NCBI GenBank assembly: GCA_030533445.1
Contig: CM060069.1
Span: forward strand, 5,314,716 to 5,378,715
Length of the DNA stretch: 64,000 nucleotides
Origin: Cyprinodon diabolis
Taxonomy: Eukaryota > Chordata > Actinopteri > Cyprinodontiformes > Cyprinodontidae
Direction of reading: 5' to 3'
Positions 55,561 to 64,000 of the stretch are shown in pieces. The position numbers and the translations under genes were made by a program. The notes beneath the pieces were generated by a model. That model worked only from the letters and a program-made list of their open reading frames with translations. It had not been told where the DNA came from and searched no databases. Every line of letters begins with the position of its first letter. The first letter of the stretch is position 1.

Positions 55561-56750
55561 GATAAATCTTCCTCAGGCTCCATGGTTACCTGTGGAACAC
55601 CACAGGGATCAGTGCTGGGGCGGTTTATATGCTTCTATTTGGTAGAACTATCAGGCAGCTTGGGATTCATTTCCACTGTAATGCTGATGATATTAGCTAT
55701 ATTTTTCCATGAATCCTGATGAAGCTAACCCATAACATATACATGCCTTGAAGACATAAAAACTTGGGTAACTTGACATTTTCTGCTTTTGAATGCAGGC
55801 AAAACAAACAGAAGTTAATGTCTATGGATCAAAGCCTTAGAAAAAGAAGCTGATTAGTCAGTCACCTTATATGGATACCAGTAATTGGTCTTGGATGATA
55901 ATGTAAAAAAGAACCCATGGTTTATTTTTGGTATTTTTGGAGTCCACAACTGTATTTAAAGGCCTTCAGCTGAACCAAAATGTTGCTGCCAGAGTTCTAA
56001 TGAAAAAATGAAAGAAAAGAGAGATCACATTTATCTTATTTTAGCTTCTCTTCATTGGCTTCCTGTCAATCAAGAACAAAAATAAAGATTATCCTTCTCA
56101 AATATAAAACCCTAATTAACCCATATCGCTTTATGCCGCTATAGGCTTAGCTGCTGGAGGACCTAGGGACAACTTTTCCTCATTCTGCTTTGTTCTATCT
56201 CTATTCTCAAATTCTGCTGTATTTGTTAGTCCAACCGCTATCTCTATGTTCTGTCTGCTTTGTCTCAGCATAGTAGTTTTGTCTGGTTTGTTCTTGATCA
56301 GCTGTGACACCCTTCTAGAGGGAAATAGATGGGCTGCTTCCACAAACAACTTACAGTAGTTAGAGCTATGCCTGTTTTTCTGTTAGACAGTGCTATTGGT
56401 TGAGCTTTTCCTGTGAATAAATTAACCCTTTTGACTAAAATAACTTTCTCAGAGCTCATATGCTTAACTGTTTCTTTCCTAGACAGAGCCACCTATGGAG
56501 CAGGTTTCCTGTTACATTCTCTAACAGAGAGTATTTATGGATCACTGCCTCTATATTTTTCCTTTCACTGTATCATGCTCAAAGGCAGTCAAAGACACAA
56601 TGAAAGCGATTTTTTTTTGTCACCACATTCTTATCCAGGAGGAGTGAATCCAGCTAATTTAATGACCTGATGCAATCAGCTTGTCTCTGAACTGTAAAGT
56701 GCATTAAGATTACATGTTTTGAATTGGCTCAATATAATTATGTGTTATTA
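55561..56750 (+). pseudogene. L2 LINE reverse transcriptase fragment and 3' part
   Basis: One frame reads CGTPQGSVLG (near 55598) and, about 20 codons on, FHFHCNADDISYIF. The second is a decayed form of the FH-YADD box of L2/CR1 reverse transcriptases, with Tyr changed to Asn. It continues through the L2 non-coding region (TGCTGGAGGACCTAGGGACA, CCTAGACAGAGCCACCTATG) towards GAACTGTAAAGTGCATTAAG. It is the only part of the window where L2 RT is still readable. Confidence 0.65.
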
Positions 56751-56886
56751 GTCAGTGCTGCCAAACCAACTGGTAGCATTTTTTCTTGTTCCATGTAAAT
56801 ATTTCCTGTTTGTCATAAAACAGTTTTCTCAATTTCCTTTAAATATTTCAGCATTTTATTTTACATAATATTTAAATTAAATTCTC

Positions 56887-56974
56887 GGATGGATGGATGG
56901 ATGGATGGATGGATGGATGGATGGATGGATGGATGGATGGATGGATGGATGGATGGATGGATGGATGGATGGAT
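56887..56974 (+). repeat. (GGAT)22 microsatellite
   Basis: 88 bp of perfect GGAT. It could have grown from a Rex3-type GATG tail, but no Rex3 sequence is attached. Confidence 0.9.
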
Positions 56975-58554
56975 ATAAAGGTTACATTGGTCTCAATCTG
57001 AATGAAAAAAGAAAATGCATGCAAGGTGTAATAAATAAATAAAGGCCAATAAATGTTTTTTATATATCGCCGACAACACTTTAAATGTTCTTTCACTCTG
57101 TATATACCTAAGGTAAAAGAAATAAAAGAAGTGATTAAAAAATCATAAATACATTTATATGAATAAAGGAATATACTAATGTAAAAATGATAAATTAAGA
57201 AAACAAAAGGATGAGCAGAACAACGGATCACATATACATCCCATAAAACTACTGTTTTCTACTGTTTCTAACCGCGATGCACTTCCTCCTGTTAAATCTC
57301 AAGCCCGGTCAAGTAAAAGCGTAATGACCTTTTTCACAATAATAACATTTAATGGTAGTTTTTACACCTAGTGTATTTAGTCCATCTGGTATGTATTCCT
57401 TCCTGGTGCAGTTAGTTTGTTTTGATTCAGTTCAAACATCTGCCCTAACCCCTAAATCCCTCAATCGCTATATAGAGCAGGGATTATATAGTGGACTTTA
57501 TAGCAAACTGTCTTCGGACAGATGTTCACTAGTTTTTATTCCCCGTTGGTCATGTAACTCCTCCTCCACCGTGCAGTGCCTGCACCATCTTTGTTATTAA
57601 GGGCTAGCTATACTCCTGCAGCACAGTGTCACAGTTAGCTTGTGGAAGGTATGATGCAGATATTTTTGGATTTATGCCCAGTTTTGAAGCGTGGTGTGCG
57701 CTATGTTATTCCACGCTGTTAAGCAAGATGGATAATCATGAACTAGGTTGGATTGTGGGTGTCTGTGTGTCAGTTTGCCAAGGTTGCTCTCCGTCTACAA
57801 CCCCTCATCCAACCCCGGACGACGCATAGTTTTAGTTAGTTAGTTAGTGTTCCCAAAAGACTGGCTGTAGCGCTGCATATCGGCACGACGGCCAAAGTTT
57901 CTGCCATTAGGTACCAAACAGGAAATACACAGTGGATGTAGAATTGACCAATCAGAGGCCTCCTGTCTGCGGCACAGTCTGCTGTCACCTACAATTTTGG
58001 AGAGACACCCCTGAGTATCTGCAGGGGGGGGGGCATATCTGCGTTAACTGCAACACATACGCAGACAACATGTTTTCTAAACATAAACCAGGCTTTAGTC
58101 ACCGCTGCCGGCTAGCAACAGCTAGTCCCATAATGCTTTGTGAGGAGAGCTTTTAGTGCAAAGCATTCTGGGATATATATAAATCGTAGCACGTGGGACG
58201 ACCTTATGTAAACATATCACTAGAATGTTTGACAATTAGGAGGACCACTTATTTACATGATCCACCCAAAAAGATCGTGCTCTATACCTTTAAGTTCTGC
58301 CAAGTTTATATTTGGGAAATTGCAGAGAAGCTAAACCTGGGGTCTCTTTATTTGAGCAGTTTAAATGGTTGTTGAAATAGGGTCCAATCTAGTATGTTAG
58401 AGTTTCTAACTGTGTTCTGAAACCGTGAACTTCCTTCCATTTTCAAAAAAAGAAAATTAGTGAATTATTAGGGTAACAAAAGAAACGAAACAACCCCCAT
58501 TCCAAAGGGGTGGACCCCTTCATCCATTTATATTTGCATGTTTTTAAAACAAAA
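56975..58554. other. No gene recognised
   Basis: Mixed intergenic sequence. The 57540-58200 stretch has higher GC and several short frames without known domains. Confidence 0.4.
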
Positions 58555-58700
58555 ACAAGGTTTTGTTGGGCTACTGAATAAAGCCAATCGAAATGTCTTC
58601 AAACTTGGAAACAAAGTCCAGATGATTGTTTTTAATTTTGTTTTTTTTTTGTTTTTTACTGAGAATATTCGCCAGCATATTGTTCTTTCCATTTTCCCTC
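58555..58700 (+). repeat. Second copy of the 54380-type repeat 3' part
   Basis: ATGTCTTCAAACTTGGAAAC, AAAGTCCAGATGATTG and TACTGAGAATATTCGCCAGC parallel the 3' half of the repeat at 54380-54590. Confidence 0.45.
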
Positions 58701-60307
58701 TCCTTATCTATAAACTGTCAAAATTACAGGAAGGAGCTTCTTAAACCATTACTATTAGTTTTTATTTAGCTGTATTCATTTTTTTATCTTTTAAAGTGTG
58801 TGTGTAATGCCTCGGTAAACTAGGCTTACCTAATTTTAGTTCACCTGTTTAGTAAAAAGTGCTTAATTAGGAATAAATATTTTTCTCTACAGTCTCAACT
58901 CGTATTCTTCCTTGATCACAAATTTAACAAAGTTTCATCTTGATAAAAAAAAATGCCTTTTCTTTTTTTTAATTCAGTTTTAGAAATCCCTAAACCCATT
59001 ATAGGGCAAGTTAACACTTTTGATCACTTGCATACCCCTTACAAATGCAGTCATCTCCCTGTTCCTCAGTGAGTTCTAGAAGCACAAGATCTATATCCAG
59101 CCATTCAGCAAAGATGCTGCTACATGGCTGTACATCTTATTCAAATCAACCCTTCAATTATATATTACCTACTGTAAATTAAGTTGAAAAAAAAAACAGT
59201 TATAGAACACCTTTATCCAGTTATAGAAGGGCTGGTCATATCACAGGTTATTTGCATTACAATAGGGACAGTATATACACAAACTGGTAGAGGGGAGGGG
59301 GGCTTGCAGGAAAACTGAAATTCTCTGGGACTTCTAATCTAGTCCCCCAGTGCATTGGAAGGGGCCATGATAATATTTTATTTCTTAGGTCGTAAAATAA
59401 AATGGGGATCAGTTTTGATTGTGAGGACCTAATAGAAAAATTAAATAGGTTTTTACCAAGCAAAAGTAATGTTTACTTATATGTCTGAGTTAACCAAAAC
59501 GGGGCAGAAAATATAGTGGATGTAAAGATAGCCTGGGATCGGTTGTTTTTCTCACTGAGCTTTCGGAGCTCATCAAACCAGCACAGGTGTCTTGATGAAA
59601 ACAACTGACTTAGTCAGTCGAACTATGATTATTGTTTTGAATTTTGTTCCAAATTCATCAAGTTTAAATGTGATTATAGGGGAATTAATCAGAGGAGCTC
59701 CAGTTTTAAAAATACAGCTTTTAATATGATTTTATTTCTTTTTTTTTTTGATTGCCTGCCTGTAACTTCTACGAAACATATTTATGCTGTTTTCTTATTT
59801 GAGGTGGAATAAATAAAATATCTAATAACAAAATTTTCAGGTTAAAAGATGAAGTAAAATAGGTTTTGTTTTTTAATCAGTTATTGTACGTTCCATTTTG
59901 GACAATCATCAATACTTTTGACTGAGAGGGGAACTCATGGTAAGACAAAATGCCCAAAGAGGTACACAAGTCAAAAAAGGTTGTGAAACCCTGCCATAAC
60001 ATACCAAATAGCCTTTCCTTAAAACAAGGAGTGTAATATTGTTTGCTCCATTATAGTTAAGGCTTTTTCTTCAATTAAAGACTATGAAACATTTTGGCTT
60101 CATATGAGAGAAAGCCACCTAGTAAGGAGGCGCCCAAGTTCTCAACTTGAAATTAGCAATGACCAATTTTCATCAATATCTGTTGTGAGTAATGCTGCTT
60201 CTAAGTTTCCCAACCTGCACTTTTGCTCTTTGACCAGCAGAGAGCAGCATAGAGGCCTTTTAACTGATGATCCTTATTTAAATTTTTAATAAGATCTTCT
60301 CCTTCCT
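58701..60307. other. No gene recognised
   Basis: AT-rich intergenic sequence without supported features. Confidence 0.4.
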
Positions 60308-60315
60308 GTAAAGAT

Positions 60316-60896
60316 AAGGGCTGGGTAAAAAAATCGATTTATGATTTTGAATCGATTTCTTTACATTTTTGCAAAATCGATGTCTAGGGAATGAGATCGA
60401 TTCATTTTATAGTGACCCGCGTGACGTTCACATTCAAATAAGCAGGAAAGTTGCACTCAGGATGACTTCAAGCCAGACAGCTGCAAATATACCCAATAGG
60501 TTGATTGAAGACATTAACAGATGGGGGCTGACTAGAAAACACCCTGTAGTTGTTACAGACAACGCTGCAAATATGGTTTGTGCATTGAAGATAATGCAGC
60601 TCATGCATGTCTGCTGTGTCACGTCTGTTTGCTAGAGGCTTCACTTTTTCACTTTTCACAAACAAGTTTGCACTTTCGAGACAGTTTTGTTCACATCTCA
60701 TGTTTAAACTGTCTGATTTAAAAGTTTGCACTTTGTGTTTAACGTGACAGGAAAAAATAAAATACATGGGTATTTTGAAACACAGTTGAAACACTTTTAT
60801 TATTGTAAAAACAGATTGAATCGAAATTAATCGATTTAGAACTGTATGAATCAAAATCAAATCGATTCAGGACTTTGGCGAAAGTACCCAGCTCTA
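60316..60896 (+). mobile_element. Deleted hAT transposon with 8-bp TSD
   Basis: GTAAAGAT flanks the element at 60308-60315 and 60897-60904. The termini are AAGGGCTGGGTA and (reverse complement) TAGAGCTGGGTA. Subterminal ATCGATT words are repeated at both ends. The interior keeps only a short piece of transposase. Length is 581 bp. Confidence 0.8.
60369..60635 (+). pseudogene. hAT (ZBED-like) transposase fragment
   Basis: The frame includes DINRWGLTRKHPVVVTDNAA followed by NMVCALKIMQLMHVCCVTS. This matches the region around the second catalytic aspartate in ZBED-related hAT transposases (W-L-----VVTDNAANM-------H--C-AH), where a histidine and a cysteine are still present. Everything before and after is missing. 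Confidence 0.65.
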
Positions 60897-60921
60897 GTAA
60901 AGATCTGTACTTTATGACCTA

Positions 60922-60922
<1 letters not shown>

Positions 60923-60992
<70 letters not shown>

Positions 60993-60993
60993 T
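60923..60993 (+). repeat. (TA)n tract at the 5' side of the R4/Dong LINE
   Basis: About 70 bp of TA with two TACA interruptions, ending CATATATGCAC where the LINE sequence starts. Confidence 0.9.
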
Positions 60994-63113
60994 GCACTTC
61001 ATGCACGCCTGGCAGCACAAATGAACCAACTGCTGATGGATGGGACCCACCCAGAATGGTTAACCCAAGGATTCAATTCTGATCATGAAGGATCCCCAGA
61101 AGGGAACAGTCCCATCCAACTACCGGCCAATAACTTGCCTCTATACCACATGGAAGCACCTCTCAGGCATCATAGCGGCTAAGATGAGAAGGCACATGGT
61201 TCAATACATGCACTCTTCCCAGAAGGGAATAGACAGTAACACCAGAGGAGCCAAGCACCAGCTACTGGTGGATAGAGCAGTCACTCGAGACTGTAAGACA
61301 AGGAAGACAAATCTGTGCACTGCCTGGATTGACTCTAAGAAAGCCTACGACTCAATGTCACATACATGGATACTGGAATGCTTGGAAATGTACAAGATCA
61401 ACAGGACACCAATAGCTTTCATCAAGAACTCAATGAAGCTTTGGAAAACAAGTCTGGAAGCCAATGCAAAGCCAATTGCACAAGTCACCATCAAGTGTGG
61501 CATATACCAAGGCGATGCACTATCCCCACTGCTGTTCTGCATAGGCCTGAACACCCTCAGCCAGATCATCCCAAAGACTGGCTATGGATACCATTTCCGA
61601 AGTGGAACAATCATCAGTCACCTCCTCTACATGGATGACATCAAGCTGTATGCCAGGGGTGAGCGAGACATCGACTCACTGATCCACAATACCAGGATCT
61701 ACAGCAACGACATTGGGATGTCATTCGGACTGGACAAGTGCGGTCGCATGGTCTCAAAGAGAGGGAAGATGATCAGAACCGAGGGGGTTGAACTACCAGA
61801 AGGCCACATTACAGATGTGCAGGACAGCTACAAATACCTTGGGGTGCCACAGGCTAACGGAAACCACGAGGAGATGGCAAGAAAGACTGCCACAGCTAAA
61901 TACCTACAAAGAGTAAGGCAGGTCCTGAAAAGTCAGCAGAATGGGAAAAAGAAGATCCAAGCCATCAACACATATGCCCTACCAGTCATCAGATACCCCG
62001 CTGGTATAATAAACTGGCCAAAGGAGGAGATAGAGGCCACTGACATCAAGACAAGAAAGCTCCTCACAATGCATGGAGGGTTCCACCCCAAATCCAGCAC
62101 CCTGAGACTGTATGCCAAGCGTAGCGAGGGAGGCCGAGGGCTAGTGAGTGTCAAGACCACTGTCCAGGATGAAACAACTAAGACCCAGGAGTACATCAGA
62201 AAGATGGCCCCCAAAGACAAATGGCTTGGTGAATACCTCAGGCAGGAGAAAACCGAAAGCGAGGACAAGAAAGAGGAAGGAGAACCATCATGGAGGGACA
62301 AGCCACTGCACGGCATATACCACAGACAAATAGAAGAAGTGGCTGATATCAAAAAATCCTACCAGTGGCTGGAGAAGGCTGGACTGAAGGACAGCACAGA
62401 GGCACTAATCATGGCAGCACAAGAACAGGCACTCAGTACAAGATCAATAGAGGCCGGGGTCTACCACACCAGGCAGGACCCCCGATGCAGACTGTGCAAA
62501 GATGCCTCTGAAACAATACAGCACATAACAGCAGGGTGTAAAATGCAGGCAGGAAGTGCATACATGGAACGCCACAACCAGGTAGCTGTCATAGTGTACA
62601 GGAACATCTGCCATGAGTATGGGCTGGAAGTCCCAAGGTCAAAATGGAAGACACCTCCTAAGGTAGTTGAGAATGACCGAGCTAAGATCCTATGGGACTT
62701 CAAGATCCAGACTGACAAACAGGTGATGGCTAACCAACCAGACATCGTGTTGATCGACAAACAGCAGAAGAAGGCAGTAGTGATAGATGTGGCAATCCCA
62801 AGCGACAGCAACATCAAGAAGAAAGAACACGAGAAGCTTGAGAAATACCAAGGGCTGAAAGAGGAGCTAGAAAAGATGTGGAAAGTAAGAGCAGCAGTGG
62901 TGCCAGTGGTAATTGGAGCACTGGGGGCTGTGACCCCCAAACTGGGAGAGTGGCTACAGCAGATTCCAGGTAAAACATCAGAGGTCTCTGTCCAGAAGAG
63001 CGCAGTCCTAGGAACAGCTAAGATACTGCGCAGAACCCTCAAACTCCCAGGCCTCTGGTAGAGGACCCGAGCTTGAGGATGACACATACCACCCCACGAA
63101 GGGTGAGAAAACA
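60994..63113 (+). mobile_element. R4/Dong-clade LINE (Rex6-like), 5'-truncated
   Basis: LINE sequence begins in the RT N-terminal region (CACGCCTGGCAGCAC, translating HARLAAQMNQLLMDGTHPEW) and runs through the RT and endonuclease to a short 3' UTR ending near AAGGGTGAGAAAAC. It is bounded by TA tracts on both sides. A one-base frame change near 61072 separates the first 25 codons from the main frame. Confidence 0.8.
61085..63061 (+). CDS. RT plus restriction-like endonuclease, 658 codons
   Basis: Uninterrupted frame from the ATG in LIMKDPQKGTVPSNYRPITC. The RT core has YQGDALSPLLFCIGLN and the catalytic YMDD at about residues 182-185, followed by KYLGVPQA. Near residue 465 is a CCHC-type motif (CRLCKDASETIQHITAGC). 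It is followed by a restriction-enzyme-like endonuclease with PDIVLIDKQQKKAVVIDVA (from about residue 551), holding the P-D, D and K set of R2/R4-type LINEs. The enzyme nicks target DNA and primes reverse transcription from it. The N-terminal DNA-binding part is absent through 5' truncation, so activity is unlikely despite the open frame. No host role is indicated. Confidence 0.8.
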   Translation: MKDPQKGTVPSNYRPITCLYTTWKHLSGIIAAKMRRHMVQYMHSSQKGIDSNTRGAKHQLLVDRAVTRDCKTRKTNLCTAWIDSKKAYDSMSHTWILECLEMYKINRTPIAFIKNSMKLWKTSLEANAKPIAQVTIKCGIYQGDALSPLLFCIGLNTLSQIIPKTGYGYHFRSGTIISHLLYMDDIKLYARGERDIDSLIHNTRIYSNDIGMSFGLDKCGRMVSKRGKMIRTEGVELPEGHITDVQDSYKYLGVPQANGNHEEMARKTATAKYLQRVRQVLKSQQNGKKKIQAINTYALPVIRYPAGIINWPKEEIEATDIKTRKLLTMHGGFHPKSSTLRLYAKRSEGGRGLVSVKTTVQDETTKTQEYIRKMAPKDKWLGEYLRQEKTESEDKKEEGEPSWRDKPLHGIYHRQIEEVADIKKSYQWLEKAGLKDSTEALIMAAQEQALSTRSIEAGVYHTRQDPRCRLCKDASETIQHITAGCKMQAGSAYMERHNQVAVIVYRNICHEYGLEVPRSKWKTPPKVVENDRAKILWDFKIQTDKQVMANQPDIVLIDKQQKKAVVIDVAIPSDSNIKKKEHEKLEKYQGLKEELEKMWKVRAAVVPVVIGALGAVTPKLGEWLQQIPGKTSEVSVQKSAVLGTAKILRRTLKLPGLW

Positions 63114-63140
63114 GTTTTTTTTTATATATATATATATAAA
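63114..63140 (+). repeat. T run and (TA)n at the 3' side of the LINE
   Basis: T10 followed by nine TA units, mirroring the TA tract at the other end of the LINE. Confidence 0.85.
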
Positions 63141-63470
63141 TGAGATTGAGGAGAATGAGATTAAAAAGATTTAATTAAAAACAAATATCTGCTATTAATG
63201 AATCGGTGGATGACTGTTGTGGGTATAGGTGTGTGAGTCTGTATATTTTAGATCTATGTGTATGTAGAGAGCTGTTCTGAATCAATTGTGAACTAGACCT
63301 AAATATATAACTTATTGCCCCGTCTTTGAATAAAACGCTGAACACACGAAGTGTGGCGTCAGGAGACCTCGCTCTCAACGGCCATGCAACTGTGGTGCTG
63401 TCGAAACACTTCTGAGCTACGCATCTGCTTCAAAAAAGGTCGAAGCTTGTCAAGCAGAAACGTCTCCAGA
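63141..63470. other. No gene recognised
   Basis: Short intergenic stretch between two LINE pieces. Confidence 0.4.
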
Positions 63471-63815
63471 TGTGCAGGAAGGAACAGAAGAGAAGAAACA
63501 ATTATATCAATGCTTAGATTAGGGCATTCAGGATTAAACAGTATTTTATTCAAAATAGGTAAACTTAACACCGGTAGGTGTGAATACTGTGCTCAAAAAG
63601 AAAGAATTGAACATGTTATGGTACACTGTAAGAAGTTTGAAAGAAAAAGAAAAGAATTGGTTCAAAATCTTAATAAGGAAAGAATACACTTTAATTTAAT
63701 AGAAATCCTTAGAAAGAATTTAAGAGATAAGTGTTATGTAATTGTTTTTCATTATCTTAGATTAAGTGAGAGGATTTTCAATATTATTTTGGTTTTATTG
63801 TTTTGGTTTTGTTGA
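63471..63815 (+). pseudogene. I-clade-like LINE ORF2 C-terminus
   Basis: The frame has NRREETIISMLRLGHSGLNS and then RCEYCAQKERIEHVMVHCKK, a C-x2-C-x8-H-x4-C motif found after the RNase H domain in I/Nimb-type LINEs of fish. It runs to a stop near 63813. The upstream junction falls near 63471. The AAG-tail sequence seen at 45140 does not follow. Confidence 0.65.
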
Positions 63816-63895
63816 TTTTATTTTGTTCAGTATAAGTAGGTAGTAGCCTCCAAAAGTTAAAACAATTAAATCAGAGGGAAAGAGTATTATTGAAG

Positions 63896-64000
63896 AAAAA
63901 CTGTTGAAAAAATGGCAAAAAAAAGGTGGGATGAAGAAAAAACAGGAAGATGGTTTTATAAAATTCAAAATATAGTAAGAAAGAGAAGAAATCGAAGACT
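63896..64000 (+). pseudogene. Second, more N-terminal piece of the same LINE
   Basis: One frame reads RWDEEKTGRWFYKIQNIVRK and continues RRNRR to the window end. In the parent LINE this segment comes directly before the NRREET block, which here lies about 400 bp upstream. The order is therefore permuted, suggesting a tandem or repeated insertion that continues past the window. Confidence 0.45.

Noticed and set aside
56872..57231. A minus-strand frame rich in HPSI repeats.
   Set aside because: It is the (GGAT)22 microsatellite read on the other strand.
61366..62352. Frames overlapping the R4/Dong coding sequence on both strands.
   Set aside because: They are shadows of the 658-codon frame, which carries all the recognisable motifs.

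Overview
This is a window of repeat-rich vertebrate nuclear DNA, almost certainly from a ray-finned fish. The evidence is one split gene for a centrin and many teleost-type repeats: a Rex3-like RTE LINE ending in GATG repeats, L2-type LINE tails carrying the TATAGCGCCAATTCACAAC motif, an R4/Dong (Rex6-like) LINE, a Sushi-like chromovirus, and Tc1 and hAT remnants. The repeat set suggests a percomorph or killifish-like teleost, but I cannot fix the species. I see no tRNA or rRNA gene and no prokaryotic signature.

Layout. (1) 1-1396 is flank with one old MITE. (2) 1397-17468 is the most striking object, and I read it as one 16-kb foldback-type DNA element. Its ends are near-identical inverted arms (ACCGCAGTGAAG / ACTGCAGTGAAG), flanked by a perfect 9-bp direct repeat, CCTACCCAT. 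Inside each arm lies an array of a 152-bp satellite, about 15 copies on the left (+) and about 63 on the right (-), so the two arrays face each other. A short unique core sits between them with an exon-like charged-repeat ORF, broken by a Rex3-like LINE (about 4171-7199). (3) 17478-37198 is a patchwork of L2 tails, MITEs, a long-TIR element carrying a THAP domain, a nested three-level insertion, a Tc1 transposase remnant and short perfect hairpins. (4) 37199-42277 is a complete but dead minus-strand Ty3/gypsy chromovirus with two LTRs and a 5-bp target duplication.

(5) 42850-51130 holds the only host gene I can name, cetn3 (centrin-3): five coding exons encoding 167 residues, with consensus splice sites. 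Its promoter has an RFX-type X-box, a CCAAT box and a TATA-like box. It lies about 20 bp from the end of a TIR-bounded insertion (43185-45275) that itself holds a second, perfectly palindromic X-box and a LINE ORF1 insertion. Introns 1-3 contain hAT, L1, L2 and MITE debris. (6) 51130-60300 is intergenic with L2, Tc1, MITE and hairpin repeats. (7) 60316-60896 is a deleted hAT element with a perfect 8-bp target duplication. (8) 60994-63113 is a 5'-truncated R4/Dong-type LINE with an intact 658-codon frame, sitting in a (TA)n tract. (9) The end of the window holds pieces of an I-clade-like LINE.

Apart from cetn3, no set of genes in this window appears to work together. The most novel candidate is the foldback element, whose arms are satellite arrays containing a dense field of TCATGTGA sites.
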